Source: Rhizobium sp. Root483D2 (GTDB taxonomy: Bacteria; Pseudomonadota; Alphaproteobacteria; Rhizobiales; Rhizobiaceae). Taken from it: a DNA stretch of 64,000 nt. Both the position numbers and the translations under genes were made by a program. Position 1 is the stretch's first letter; every line of letters starts with the position of its first letter. Shown piece by piece: positions 8,846 through 17,738 of the stretch. Under the pieces are notes generated by a model that did not search any database, was not told the DNA's origin, and worked only from the letters and a program-made list of their open reading frames with translations. The stretch covers positions 324,454-388,453 of the forward strand of contig NZ_LMFB01000009.1 of NCBI RefSeq assembly GCF_001426685.1. Reading direction: 5' to 3'.

Positions 8846-9877
8846 TTATTGCTTGCGCGGCCACGTATCCGCCAGACGGTATCCTGATGGCCAGGGATCA
8901 GTGGGGTCAAGCATGACCTGATGGGTGCCGGTCACCCAGGCGCGGCCGGAGATTTCAGGGATGATGGCGGCTTGTCCGCCGACGGTCGTTTCAGCGACAA
9001 TCTGGCAATCGAAATGCGAGCCGATGATCGATTCGCCGCGAAATTTCTGTCCGAGTTTGATCTGGCCACGGGCGTGCAGCACGGCCAAGCGCGCCGAACA
9101 ACCGGTTCCCGTTGGTGAACGGTCAAGCTTGGCCGGCTGGATCACCACCGTGTTTCTCCCATGCAGAATGCCCTCGCGTTCTTCGACCGGCAGAGTTAGC
9201 TGGCAAAAAGAGATATGGCTCCATTCCGGGTTTTCCGGATGGGAGAAGCCGAGCTGTTCGTTGGCGGCGCGGGTGATGCGGATACCGGTCTCGGCAAGTT
9301 CGCGGGCCTCGTCCGGCGTGACCGAAAAGCCGAGCGAACGGGCGTCCGCAATGACGAAGCTGTCGCCTCCATAGGCCGTATCGACAGTCAGCGTGCCCAA
9401 CCCCTCCACCTCCAGTTTGGCATCGAGCCTTGCGGCGAAGGAGGGGACGTTGGTGACGGTGATGCGTTCCGCCTTGCCGTTGCGGCAAAGTGCTACAACA
9501 TCGACCAGGCCGCCCGGCGCTTCCAGCACCATCCTGGTTTCCGGCTCCTGCATCGGCACGATGCCGGTATCGAGCAGAACGGTCGATACGCAGATCGAAT
9601 TGGACCCCGACATGGGGGGCGTGTCTTCCGGCTCCATGATGATGAAGCCCATGGTCGCGCGCGGATCCTTGGGCGGCACCAGAAGGTTGATATGGCGGAA
9701 CACGCCGCCGCGGGGTTCGTTGAGGACGAAATTGCGCAGCGTCTGATCCTCGGCGATGAACCGACGCTGTTCCCACAACGTCTTGCCGGGAGGCGGTGCG
9801 ACACCGCCCACGATCACGTCGCCCACTTCGCCTTCGGCGTGGCATGAAACGATGTGGATTACCTTGCTGCTGCGCAT
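8846..9877 (-). CDS. Proline racemase superfamily protein, probable trans-3-hydroxy-L-proline dehydratase
   Basis: This 343-residue protein has the proline racemase fold. In racemases and 4-hydroxyproline epimerases two cysteines act as acid and base (MCGH and SPCGTG). Here the positions are serine 90 (MSGSNS) and threonine 256 (SPTGTG), so racemisation is unlikely; a Thr at the second site is a hallmark of trans-3-hydroxy-L-proline dehydratases, which form pyrroline-2-carboxylate. A pyrroline-2-carboxylate reductase-like gene is at 11955-12989, consistent with this. It is divergent from the GntR regulator gene. The ATG at 9877 has AAGGAGAGG upstream. Confidence 0.8.
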   Translation of the reverse strand: MRSSKVIHIVSCHAEGEVGDVIVGGVAPPPGKTLWEQRRFIAEDQTLRNFVLNEPRGGVFRHINLLVPPKDPRATMGFIIMEPEDTPPMSGSNSICVSTVLLDTGIVPMQEPETRMVLEAPGGLVDVVALCRNGKAERITVTNVPSFAARLDAKLEVEGLGTLTVDTAYGGDSFVIADARSLGFSVTPDEARELAETGIRITRAANEQLGFSHPENPEWSHISFCQLTLPVEEREGILHGRNTVVIQPAKLDRSPTGTGCSARLAVLHARGQIKLGQKFRGESIIGSHFDCQIVAETTVGGQAAIIPEISGRAWVTGTHQVMLDPTDPWPSGYRLADTWPRKQ

Positions 9878-10041
9878 AGTCCTCTCCTTATGGGTACACA
9901 GATTTGCCCGGCGACTGCGCCGAATATCAGCTGGCGGCAGGCTAGGGTGCCAACCTGATACTCAAAAGCGCAACGTCACCAAGATTATTACCGGCTTTTA
10001 TCCGCCAAGCTGCGGAAGTGGTTGATCCCGTTGGCAGGTAA

Positions 10042-10062
10042 AAGTATTCCTTTTGTCGACAA
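10042..10062 (+). promoter_or_regulatory. GntR-type box A in front of the regulator gene
   Basis: The 21-bp box begins AAGTATTCC and ends with the palindrome TTGTCGACAA, sitting on top of the ribosome binding site of the GntR gene. It shares spacing and 14 of 21 positions with the box at 13038-13058. Autoregulation of the GntR gene, and control of the divergent 8846-9877 gene, are likely. Confidence 0.5.
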
Positions 10063-10073
10063 AGGATTATGAC

Positions 10074-10778
10074 ATGACAGATATCGACACCAGCCCCATT
10101 CCCGAACGAAAGCGCGGCTCCGGCGTCAAGATGGTTTACGACCTCTTGCGCGACGAGATTCTCGACCTTGTTTTGCCGCCTGGCAGCCCGATCGACGAGG
10201 TACAACTCGCCGAACGCTTCAAGATGTCGCGCACGCCCATTCGCGAAGCGCTTGTGCGGCTGGCGGGCGAGGGACTGATCGATACATTGCCCAATCGTTC
10301 GACGATGGTGGCGAATATCGACTTTCTCAATATGCACACATTCTTCGATGCGCTTGTGTTGATGTACCGCGTTACCACCAAGCTGGCTGCGCAATATCAC
10401 CGGCCGGAAGACCTGAAGGTTATTCGCGCTCATCAGGCCGAATTTGCAGCCGCCGTTCAGGCGCAGGATGCGCTGGCGATGATCGCCACCAATGCGGCCT
10501 TCCATTCCGCCATCGCCGAAGCCGGCCGCAATCCCTACTTCACTGGCCTATTCAACCGCCTGCTGGATGAGGGACGGCGCATGCTCCGGCTTTACTACCA
10601 GTCGTATGACGACCGGCTGCCGCAGCGCTTCGTCGAAGAGCACGACGATATCATTGCCGTCATCGCCAACCGCGACGTCGAAGAGGCCGACCGGCTGGCC
10701 AGGTTGCACGCGGAGCAGATCGTGCATCAGATCCAGAAATTGTTCGCCCGTGAAGACAGGCTCGACATGGCCCTGTGA
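10074..10778 (+). CDS. GntR-family transcriptional regulator, FadR subfamily (FCD domain)
   Basis: This 234-residue protein has an N-terminal winged helix (IDEVQLAERFKMSRTPIREALVRLAGEGLI) and an all-helical FCD effector domain (FHSAIAEAGRN, HDDIIAVIANRDVEEADRL, HAEQI). The arrangement is the standard FadR-type repressor or activator that binds small carboxylates. It sits at the centre of the hydroxyproline region, and similar palindromic boxes lie before it and before three other transcripts there, so it is the probable hydroxyproline regulator. The frame opens at a TTG at 10053, but the ATG at 10074 with AAAGGA upstream is the better start. Confidence 0.88.
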   Translation: MTDIDTSPIPERKRGSGVKMVYDLLRDEILDLVLPPGSPIDEVQLAERFKMSRTPIREALVRLAGEGLIDTLPNRSTMVANIDFLNMHTFFDALVLMYRVTTKLAAQYHRPEDLKVIRAHQAEFAAAVQAQDALAMIATNAAFHSAIAEAGRNPYFTGLFNRLLDEGRRMLRLYYQSYDDRLPQRFVEEHDDIIAVIANRDVEEADRLARLHAEQIVHQIQKLFAREDRLDMAL

Positions 10779-10789
10779 CGATGAAATTC

Positions 10790-10810
10790 TTGTCGACAAA
10801 TAATATACAA
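10790..10810 (-). promoter_or_regulatory. GntR-type box B before the deaminase gene
   Basis: Read on the minus strand the box starts TTGTATATTA and ends with TTGTCGACAA; the palindrome itself is at 10790-10799. It lies 87 bases before the ATG at 10897 and matches the boxes at 10042, 13038 and 14707 in spacing. Confidence 0.5.
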
Positions 10811-10896
10811 CGTGCAATATGGCTCCAGAGGCAGGATTGGGCAGCAAAGGTGCGCGCCGTTCTCTGCCTGTCCGGCAAGGTCAAAAGGAGTTTGTT

Positions 10897-11856
10897 ATGA
10901 CGGCCAAAATCTTTTCAGGCGTGATCCCCGCGCTGATGACCCCTTGCAAAGAAGACCGCACTCCGGACTTCGACGCCCTCGTGCGCAAGGGACAAGAGTT
11001 GATTGCCCAGGGAATGTCGGCCGTTGTCTATTGCGGCTCGATGGGTGACTGGCCGCTTCTGACCGATGCGCAGCGCATGGAAGGCGTCGAGCGCCTGGTC
11101 AAGGCCGGCGTGCCCGTGATCGTCGGCACCGGTGCCGTCAACAGCGCGGTGGCTGTCGAACATGCAGCCCATGCGCAGGCCGTTGGCGCGCAGGGCCTGA
11201 TGGTTATTCCGCGGGTTCTGTCGCGCGGCTCTTCCGTCGTCGCTCAGAAAGCCCATTTCAAGGCGATCCTCGCTGCAGCGCCGGATCTTCCGGCCGTCAT
11301 CTACAACAGCCCGTATTATGGTTTCGCCACCCGCGCCGACTTGTTCTTCGCGCTGCGCGCCGAACACAAAAACCTTGTCGGTTTCAAGGAATTCGGCGGC
11401 CCTGCCGATATGCGCTATGCGGCCGAGCACATCACCAGCCAGGACGGCGTTTCGCTGATGATTGGCGTTGATACCGCCGTTTTCCACGGCTTCGTCAATT
11501 GCGGTGCGACCGGCGCCATCACCGGTATCGGCAATGTTCTGCCCAAGGAAGTCATCCATCTGTGCAACCTGTCGCAGGCTGCCGCCGAAGGTGACGCGGA
11601 TGCGCGCCTTCGCGCGCTGGAACTGGAACAGGCGCTTGCCGTCCTGTCTTCCTTCGATGAAGGCCCAGACCTGGTCCTCTACTTCAAGCACATGATGGTG
11701 ATGAACGGCGACAAGGAATATGCGCTCCACTTCAACGCATCCGACGCGCTGACCGACAGCCAGCGGGGCTATGTCGAAGCGCAGTTCAAGCTCTTCAATG
11801 GCTGGTATGCCGAATGGAGCAAGCTGGAAGGCGCTGTCCAGACGTACAAGGGCTGA
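10897..11856 (+). CDS. DHDPS-family deaminase/lyase, probable 1-pyrroline-4-hydroxy-2-carboxylate deaminase
   Basis: This 319-residue TIM-barrel protein is of the dihydrodipicolinate synthase/N-acetylneuraminate lyase family. The Schiff-base lysine is K164 (GFKEFGG) and NSPYYG at 137-142 supplies the conserved tyrosine. In hydroxyproline catabolism a member of this family removes ammonia and water from 1-pyrroline-4-hydroxy-2-carboxylate to give 2-oxoglutarate semialdehyde. All other steps of that route are encoded nearby, which supports the call (HypD/LhpC role). The ATG at 10897 has AAAAGGAG upstream; the frame extends back to 10819 without plausible protein. Confidence 0.82.
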   Translation: MTAKIFSGVIPALMTPCKEDRTPDFDALVRKGQELIAQGMSAVVYCGSMGDWPLLTDAQRMEGVERLVKAGVPVIVGTGAVNSAVAVEHAAHAQAVGAQGLMVIPRVLSRGSSVVAQKAHFKAILAAAPDLPAVIYNSPYYGFATRADLFFALRAEHKNLVGFKEFGGPADMRYAAEHITSQDGVSLMIGVDTAVFHGFVNCGATGAITGIGNVLPKEVIHLCNLSQAAAEGDADARLRALELEQALAVLSSFDEGPDLVLYFKHMMVMNGDKEYALHFNASDALTDSQRGYVEAQFKLFNGWYAEWSKLEGAVQTYKG

Positions 11857-11878
11857 GCTTTAGCTCTCCTGAAGTGAC

Positions 11879-11904
11879 AAAGGCCCTCCAATCGGAGGGC
11901 CTTT
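11879..11904. terminator. Bidirectional terminator between convergent genes
   Basis: AAAGGCCCTCC and GGAGGGCCTTT form a perfect 11-bp stem around the loop AATC. A-rich and T-rich flanks suit termination from both sides, for the deaminase gene on plus and the reductase gene on minus. Confidence 0.85.
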
Positions 11905-11954
11905 GCATATGTGGTGCCTTGCGATCGAAGGCGCTGGCCGGTGCCGCGACGGTG

Positions 11955-12989
11955 TTAGACCGCATCCAGTCCGAGTGCGTTCAGACGGTCGAGCTGTGCC
12001 ACCTCCGAAGCCGTCAGGACAATACCGCCGGCCTGCGATTTTGCGCGGGCGGCATAGCGGCGTTGCGAGGGCAGGCGGGCGCCCTGGCCGACCATGGCCT
12101 CGAACAGGATTTCGGCGCGGGCAAAGGGGTTGCCTGGACGATCCGCGCCAAAACCTTCCGGGGAAAAGGCGATGATCAGCTCGCCATGAGCCGGCGCAAG
12201 CGCGGTGGACCCGAGCGCATCCAGCACTTCGGGGCTCGTCAGGTCGCCGATCATGATCCCGGCCAAAAGTTCGATCATCGTGGAGATGGCCGAGCCCTTG
12301 TGTTCGCCGAAGGGCAGCATCGCACCTGCAAGGGCTGCTTCCGGATCGGTGGTCGGCTGCCCGTCGGCGTCGATCGCCCAGCCTTCCGGCAGAGTTTTTC
12401 CGGCGCGTCTGTGCAGTTCGATCTCGCCGCGCGCTGCAACCGACGTTGCGAAGTCGAACACGTAGGGTGGTTTTCCGGTGCGGGGCCAGCCGAAGGCAAG
12501 CGGATTCGTGCCGAGCAGCGGTTTGGTTCCGCCGCTTGGTGCAACCGTGGCATAGCTGGGGCACATGACGATACCGGCAAGCCCAAGCTCCGTCAGCGCT
12601 TCTGCCTCCGGCCAGAGTGCGGAGAAATGCGTGCAGTCATTGATGGCAAGGGCGGCAATGCCGCTGGAGCGGGCGCGCTCGGCCAGGACAGGAAGCCCAA
12701 GTTCGAAGGCCGCATTGGCAAAGCCGCCCTTCGCATCAACCTTGACGACGGCGGATCGCTGTTGCGGCAGAAGTTCGGGCTTGGCGGCAGGATTGACCTT
12801 GCCGGCCTTGACGGTGCGCAAGGCACCCTCGATGCGATAGATGCCGTGGGATTTGCAGGCGTCGCGCTCGGCAGCAACGATGACGCGGGTGACGGCTGCG
12901 GCCTGAAGCGCGCTCAATCCGGCCTTGGTGAAGATGGCTTTTACGCGTTCCTCCAGATCAGCGATCGTCAGGGTTAGAGTGTCGCTCAT
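11955..12989 (-). CDS. Ldh/malate dehydrogenase-2 family oxidoreductase, probable delta1-pyrroline-2-carboxylate reductase
   Basis: This 344-residue protein belongs to the NAD(P)H-dependent malate/L-sulfolactate dehydrogenase family, not the Rossmann type. Family features include the catalytic histidine region (CKSHGIYRI, NDCTHFSAL) and GTNPLAFGWP. Members next to hydroxyproline genes reduce pyrroline-2-carboxylate, the product of 3-hydroxyproline dehydratases, to L-proline. That fits the 3-hydroxyproline dehydratase-type proteins at 8846-9877 and 19993-21684. Start ATG at 12989 has AAGGAGGA. A GntR-type box lies about 50 bases upstream. Confidence 0.8.
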   Translation of the reverse strand: MSDTLTLTIADLEERVKAIFTKAGLSALQAAAVTRVIVAAERDACKSHGIYRIEGALRTVKAGKVNPAAKPELLPQQRSAVVKVDAKGGFANAAFELGLPVLAERARSSGIAALAINDCTHFSALWPEAEALTELGLAGIVMCPSYATVAPSGGTKPLLGTNPLAFGWPRTGKPPYVFDFATSVAARGEIELHRRAGKTLPEGWAIDADGQPTTDPEAALAGAMLPFGEHKGSAISTMIELLAGIMIGDLTSPEVLDALGSTALAPAHGELIIAFSPEGFGADRPGNPFARAEILFEAMVGQGARLPSQRRYAARAKSQAGGIVLTASEVAQLDRLNALGLDAV

Positions 12990-13037
12990 GTGTATTCCTC
13001 CTTTTTAGCAGCCATAACATCCAAACGGGTTGATATA

Positions 13038-13058
13038 TTGCATACAAAAAGTATACAA
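13038..13058 (-). promoter_or_regulatory. GntR-type box C in the divergent reductase/dehydrogenase promoter region
   Basis: On the minus strand the box reads TTGTATACTT then TTTGTATGCAA. It lies between two divergent genes (starts 12989 and 13127) and could control both. The first half is nearly identical to the box at 14707-14727. Confidence 0.55.
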
Positions 13059-13126
13059 ATTTTCCAAACATAATCCGGCGCAGCATATGCGCCCTTTGCG
13101 CCTGTTTGAAACAAAAGGATCTGCCC

Positions 13127-14644
13127 ATGCCCTTCATCCCCAGCGGAAAACACCTTGTCGCCGGCGAATGGCTGGATGGTGACGGCACCTTCGCCTCGTC
13201 GCCAGCCAAAGGCCCGGTTCATCAATTCGCCGTCGGAACCGCACAGCTGGTCGATCGCGCTTGCGAAGCTGCCGAGAATGCGTTCTGGAGTTTTGGCGAA
13301 ACCGATCGCAGCACGCGTGCCGCGTTCCTGCGCGCCATCGCCGACGAGATCGACATACGCGCTGACGCGATCACCGAAATCGGCAGCCAGGAGACCGGCC
13401 TGCCGGAAGCCCGCCTGATCGGCGAACGCGGCCGCACGACCGGCCAGCTCCGGCTGTTTGCCAGCCATATCGAAAATGGCGATTATCTCGACCGCCGCTT
13501 CGACGCGGCTTTGCCGGATCGCCAGCCGGCGCCGCGCCCAGAAATCCGCCTGATGCAGCGGCCCGTCGGCCCGGTCGCGGTGTTTGGCGCCTCGAATTTC
13601 CCACTGGCTTTCTCGACGGCAGGTGGCGACACGGCGGCTGCGCTGGCGGCCGGTTGCCCGGTCGTGGTCAAGGGACATTCTGCCCATCCCGGCACCGGCG
13701 AAATCATCGCGCAGGCCATCGAAGCAGCCATTCGCAGCACCGGCGTTCATCCGGGTGTCTTCTCTCTGATCCAGGGCGGCAACCGGGATGTCGGTCATGC
13801 GCTGGTACAGCATCCGCGGATCAAGGCAGTCGGCTTTACAGGGTCGCAGGCCGGCGGCCGGGCGCTGTTTGATCTTTGCGCTGCGCGCCCCGAGCCGATT
13901 CCTTTCTTCGGCGAACTCGGCTCGGTCAATCCGATGTTCCTATTGCCGGCCGCACTTGCCGAGCGAGCCGAGACGCTAGGCCAGGGCTGGGCCGGTTCGC
14001 TCGCCATGGGTGCCGGGCAGTTCTGCACCAATCCCGGCGTTGCCGTCGTGATTGACGGTGCCGATGCCGACCGCTTTGCGGCATCGGCCGTCGAAGCTTT
14101 GGGCAAGGTTGCGCCGCAGACCATGCTGACGGACGGCATCGCCAAGGCCTACCAGGATGGAGAGGCACGCTTTGCGTCGCGCAACACCGTCAAGCCGCTG
14201 CTGAACATACAATCGACCGGCCGCGCCGCATCCCCCAATCTGTTCGAAACGACGGGCGAACGGTTCCTTTCCGATCATGCCTTGAGCGAAGAGGTCTTTG
14301 GCCCGCTCGGTCTTCTGGTGCGGGTGAATTCGCAGACGGAAATGGAAGATATCGCCCGGTCGATCGAAGGGCAGTTGACGGTGACCTTGCACATGGACGA
14401 GGCCGATATCGAAATCGCAAAGCGCCTGCGCCCGCTCTTGGAGCGCAAGGCAGGCCGCATTCTGGTCAATGGCTTTCCGACAGGGGTCGAGGTCGTCGAT
14501 TCCATGGTGCATGGCGGTCCTTATCCGGCCTCCACCAATTTTGGGGCAACCAGCGTCGGCACCATGTCGATCCGCCGTTTCCTGCGTCCGGTCTCCTATC
14601 AGAACTTGCCCGACGCCTTGCTGCCGAAGGACCTGCTTTCCTAA
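13127..14644 (+). CDS. Aldehyde dehydrogenase, probable 2-oxoglutarate semialdehyde dehydrogenase
   Basis: This 505-residue ALDH has catalytic Cys300 (GAGQFCTNPG) and Glu263 (FFGELGS), with the fold start RPVGPVAVFGASNFPL. The sequence type (FFGELGSVNP, MGAGQFCTNPG, STNFGATSVGT near the C-terminus) is that of 2-oxoglutarate (alpha-ketoglutaric) semialdehyde dehydrogenases, the last step of 4-hydroxyproline breakdown giving 2-oxoglutarate. The ATG at 13127 follows AAAAGGAT; a TTG at 13106 lies upstream in frame. It is a single gene reading away from the reductase gene. Confidence 0.87.
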   Translation: MPFIPSGKHLVAGEWLDGDGTFASSPAKGPVHQFAVGTAQLVDRACEAAENAFWSFGETDRSTRAAFLRAIADEIDIRADAITEIGSQETGLPEARLIGERGRTTGQLRLFASHIENGDYLDRRFDAALPDRQPAPRPEIRLMQRPVGPVAVFGASNFPLAFSTAGGDTAAALAAGCPVVVKGHSAHPGTGEIIAQAIEAAIRSTGVHPGVFSLIQGGNRDVGHALVQHPRIKAVGFTGSQAGGRALFDLCAARPEPIPFFGELGSVNPMFLLPAALAERAETLGQGWAGSLAMGAGQFCTNPGVAVVIDGADADRFAASAVEALGKVAPQTMLTDGIAKAYQDGEARFASRNTVKPLLNIQSTGRAASPNLFETTGERFLSDHALSEEVFGPLGLLVRVNSQTEMEDIARSIEGQLTVTLHMDEADIEIAKRLRPLLERKAGRILVNGFPTGVEVVDSMVHGGPYPASTNFGATSVGTMSIRRFLRPVSYQNLPDALLPKDLLS

Positions 14645-14706
14645 TCATGCCGTGAGGCAGGCGTTGCGTTGACGATTGTTGCGCGGATATCAGCAAATAC
14701 GAATAT

Positions 14707-14727
14707 TTGTGTACTTTTTGTATACTC
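14707..14727 (+). promoter_or_regulatory. GntR-type box D upstream of the amino acid ABC operon
   Basis: The box reads TTGTGTACTT then TTTGTATACTC, nearly the same as box C. It is 89 bases before the start of the binding-protein gene. A third TTTGTAT follows at once, so the array may hold more than one dimer. Confidence 0.55.
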
Positions 14728-14815
14728 TTTGTATTTTGTGATTGATTTGCGCGATGGGAATCGAAATAGTGCGCCTGCCGCAGATCGGCACATCAATCTA
14801 GGGAGAGAGATTAAG

Positions 14816-15622
14816 ATGAAACTTTCAGTCTTCGCGTTCAGCCTCCTGGCCGCAACCGCTCTGACCAGTCAGGCACATGCCGACAAGCTGGACGACATTA
14901 TTGGCTCGGGCACATTGCGTTGCGCCGTTGTGCTGGACTTCCCGCCGATGGGATCGCGGGACGAAAGCAATAATGCGATCGGCTTCGACGTCGATTATTG
15001 CAACGATCTGGCCAAGGCCCTCGGCGTCACCGCCGAAATCGTAGAGACCCCATTCCCCGAGCGTATTCCTGCCTTGATGTCGGGCCGCGTCGATGTTGGT
15101 GTTGCATCCACCTCCGATACGCTGGAGCGTGCCAAGACCGTTGGCATGACCATCCCTTACTTCGCCTTTGAAATGGCCGTGACCGCCAACGAGAAATCGG
15201 GCATCAAGTCTTTTGAAGACATGAAGGGCAAGGTCGTCGGTGCGACAGCCGGCACTTACGAAGCCATTGCACTGGAAGAACAGGTCAAGGCCTGGGGCAC
15301 TGGCGAATTCCGTCCGTACCAGACGCAGGCCGACGTGTTCCTGGCGCTGAGCCAGGGCCAGCTCGATGCTACAGTGTCCACCTCGACCGTGGCGCAGGCC
15401 AACGTCAAGACCGGCAAGTTCCCTGGCATTGCTGTCGTCGGCAAGGCGCCGTTCGATATCGACTATGTGTCGCTGTTCACCAACCGCGAGGAATATGGCC
15501 TGATCAATTTCCTCAACCTCTTCATCAACCAGCAGGTTCGCACCGGCCGCTATGCGGAGCTGTATGAGAAGTGGGTAGGCGGCGAGGTTCCGAACCTCGC
15601 GGTCAACGGCGTCTACCGCTAA
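14816..15622 (+). CDS. Polar amino acid ABC transporter substrate-binding protein (family 3)
   Basis: This 268-residue periplasmic protein has a signal peptide (MKLSVFAFSLLAATALTSQAHA) and the family-3 fold (IGSGTLRCAVVLDFPPMG, GFDVDYCNDLAKALGV, DVGVASTSDTLERAK). It should bind an amino acid; the surrounding genes point to hydroxyproline or proline. The ATG at 14816 follows GGGAGAG. It is the first gene of a transport-plus-catabolism operon that runs to 21684. Confidence 0.92.
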   Translation: MKLSVFAFSLLAATALTSQAHADKLDDIIGSGTLRCAVVLDFPPMGSRDESNNAIGFDVDYCNDLAKALGVTAEIVETPFPERIPALMSGRVDVGVASTSDTLERAKTVGMTIPYFAFEMAVTANEKSGIKSFEDMKGKVVGATAGTYEAIALEEQVKAWGTGEFRPYQTQADVFLALSQGQLDATVSTSTVAQANVKTGKFPGIAVVGKAPFDIDYVSLFTNREEYGLINFLNLFINQQVRTGRYAELYEKWVGGEVPNLAVNGVYR

Positions 15623-15640
15623 TCACAATCGTTTCGCTCG

Positions 15641-15663
15641 CGGCGCGGATAATCTCCGCGCCG
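15641..15663 (+). other. Intercistronic stem-loop after the amino acid binding-protein gene
   Basis: CGGCGCGGA and TCCGCGCCG form a perfect 9-bp stem around TAATC, 18 bases after the stop. No T-tract follows, so it more likely stabilises the binding-protein message than ends transcription. Confidence 0.55.
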
Positions 15664-15691
15664 CTGTCCTTCTTCAGGAGATGAAACGCCG

Positions 15692-16357
15692 ATGTTGAAC
15701 TACACATTTCACTGGAACCAGGCGCTGAAAGCCCTGCCGCAGATGCTGGATGGCGCTTTGGTCACCCTGCAGATCGCGCTTCTATCGATGGTTCTCGGGG
15801 TGGCATTTGCTCTGACGCTTACCGCATTTCGCCTGTCAAGCAGCCGCATCCTGCGGGGATTCGCCACGACCTGGGTTGAAATCGCGCGCAATACGCCCGC
15901 CCTGTTCCAGATCTACATGGCGCATTTCGGGCTTGGCAATTTCGGCATTCATCTCAGCCCCTATATGGCTCTCCTGATCGGAATTGCGTTCAACAATGCC
16001 GGTTATCTGGCGGAAAATTTCCGTGGTGCGCTCAAGGCCATTCCCGATACGCAGGCCCGCGCCGGCCGTTCGCTGGGCATGACACCGTTTCAGGCGTTCC
16101 GGCTGATCGTCCTGCCGCAAATGTTGCGCGTCGCCTTCCTGCCGGCCACCAATCAGATGGTCTGGGCGATCCTGATGACGTCGCTTGGCGTGACCGTCGG
16201 CATGAACACCGACCTTGCCGGGATTACGCAGGAGCTCAACGCGCGGTCGTTCCGCACCTTCGAATTCTTCGCGCTTGCCGCAGTGATCTACTACATCATT
16301 GCAAAACTCGTGACGCTCGCTGCCCGGCTGCTTGCCGCTCGCATGTTCAAATATTGA
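15692..16357 (+). CDS. Polar amino acid ABC transporter permease (HisM/GlnP type)
   Basis: This 221-residue permease has five or so membrane segments and the inner-membrane component motif (EIARNTPALFQIY; AENFRGALKAIPDTQARAGRSLGMTPFQAFRLIVLPQ, cut here only as family markers EAA-like loop). It pairs with the second permease encoded next as a heterodimer. Spacing to the next gene is 12 bases. Confidence 0.9.
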   Translation: MLNYTFHWNQALKALPQMLDGALVTLQIALLSMVLGVAFALTLTAFRLSSSRILRGFATTWVEIARNTPALFQIYMAHFGLGNFGIHLSPYMALLIGIAFNNAGYLAENFRGALKAIPDTQARAGRSLGMTPFQAFRLIVLPQMLRVAFLPATNQMVWAILMTSLGVTVGMNTDLAGITQELNARSFRTFEFFALAAVIYYIIAKLVTLAARLLAARMFKY

Positions 16358-16369
16358 GAGAGGTGAGAG

Positions 16370-17023
16370 ATGTTTGATACTGCACTCACCTGGAATGACC
16401 TGGCGTTTCTCGCGCAGGGCGCAGCCATGACGCTGGCGGTTACGGCTGTGTCTGTGACGGCCGGCACCCTGCTTGGCATTATCTTCGGTGTCCTTCGCGT
16501 TCAACTCGGTGCCATCTGGTCGGCGCCGCTGACCTTCGTGCTCGACGTGTTCCGCTCCGTGCCGCTGTTGATCCAGCTGGTTCTCGGCAACGCGCTGCAA
16601 TCGATCGCCAAGCTGGGCTGGGCGCCGTTCACCACATCCTGCGTGGTGCTGTCGCTCTATACCGCAGCCTATTGTTCGGAAATCATCCGTGGCGGCATCG
16701 GAGCGGTGCCGGCGACGACACGTCGGGCTGCCCGCTCGCTCGGCATGACATGGTGGCAGGACATGCGCTATATTGTGGCACCTCTGGCCACGCGCGTTTC
16801 GCTGCCGGCCTGGATCGGCCTTACACTAGGCGTCATGAAGGATTCAGCGCTCGTGCTTTGGCTCGGCCTTATTGAGCTGTTGCGCGCCTCGCAAATTCTC
16901 GTGACGCGCCTGCAGGAGCCGCTGTTCATTCTCATGATCTGCGGCGTCATCTACTTCGTCATCAGCTTCCCCATCGCCCGGCTTGGCGGGTATCTCGAAA
17001 GACGGTGGTCCCCCAATGATTGA
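16370..17023 (+). CDS. Polar amino acid ABC transporter permease (second subunit)
   Basis: This 217-residue permease resembles its upstream partner: DVFRSVPLLIQL, the EAA-like loop around GAVPATTRRAARSLGMT and PLATRVSLPAW. The 3' end overlaps the ATPase start by 8 bases, so translation is probably coupled. Confidence 0.9.
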   Translation: MFDTALTWNDLAFLAQGAAMTLAVTAVSVTAGTLLGIIFGVLRVQLGAIWSAPLTFVLDVFRSVPLLIQLVLGNALQSIAKLGWAPFTTSCVVLSLYTAAYCSEIIRGGIGAVPATTRRAARSLGMTWWQDMRYIVAPLATRVSLPAWIGLTLGVMKDSALVLWLGLIELLRASQILVTRLQEPLFILMICGVIYFVISFPIARLGGYLERRWSPND

Positions 17024-17738
17024 AATTAAAGACGTTCGCAAATCCTTCAGCACGCTGGAGGTTTTGAAGGGGATCAACCTCACCGTCAACAAAGGCGAGG
17101 TGGTCACCATCATCGGCGGTTCCGGATCGGGAAAATCGACACTGTTGACCTGTATCAACGGGCTTGAGCCGATCAACGCGGGTCAGATCACCATCGACGG
17201 CACCGATGTCCACGGCAAGCAGACCGATCTCAACAAGCTGCGCCGCAAGGTCGGCATCGTCTTCCAGCAATGGAATGCATTTCCGCATCTGACAGTTCTG
17301 GAAAACGTTATGCTCGCGCCACGAAAGGTGCTGGGCCTTGCCAAGGAAAAGGCCGAGGAGATCGCCGTCAGGCAGCTGACCCATGTCGGCTTGGCCGAAA
17401 AGCTGTCGGTCTATCCCAACCGCATGTCGGGCGGGCAGCAGCAGCGCATGGCAATCGCGCGGGCGCTGGCCATGTCGCCGGAATATATGCTGTTTGATGA
17501 AGTCACCTCGGCGCTTGACCCGATGCTGGTTGGAGAGGTGCTCGATACGCTGAAAATGCTCGCGGAAGAGGGCATGACGATGATCTGCGTTACCCATGAA
17601 ATGGCGTTTGCCCGTGACGTGTCCGACCGGGTGGCCTTCTTCCATCATGGTGTCATGGCCGAAATCGGCACGCCGGACCAGCTGTTCGGGGCGCCGCAGC
17701 ATCCCGATACCCAGGCGTTCTTGGCGAGCGTCCGCTAA
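17016..17738 (+). CDS. Polar amino acid ABC transporter ATP-binding protein (GlnQ/HisP type)
   Basis: This 240-residue ATPase has Walker A GGSGSGKST, the Q-loop VFQQWNAFPHLT, signature MSGGQQQRMAIARALA and Walker B YMLFDEVTSALDP. It completes the importer. The ATG at 17016 is chosen because the ABC domain starts there; the open frame begins a little earlier inside the permease gene. Confidence 0.93.
   Translation: MIEIKDVRKSFSTLEVLKGINLTVNKGEVVTIIGGSGSGKSTLLTCINGLEPINAGQITIDGTDVHGKQTDLNKLRRKVGIVFQQWNAFPHLTVLENVMLAPRKVLGLAKEKAEEIAVRQLTHVGLAEKLSVYPNRMSGGQQQRMAIARALAMSPEYMLFDEVTSALDPMLVGEVLDTLKMLAEEGMTMICVTHEMAFARDVSDRVAFFHHGVMAEIGTPDQLFGAPQHPDTQAFLASVR

Noticed and set aside
8846-9877. Plain proline racemase
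   Set aside because: Both catalytic cysteines are absent, so the racemase name would mislead.
10790-10799. Restriction-type or plasmid resolution site, because TTGTCGACAA is a palindrome
   Set aside because: Its position before regulated genes and the shared spacing with three other boxes fit a GntR operator better.
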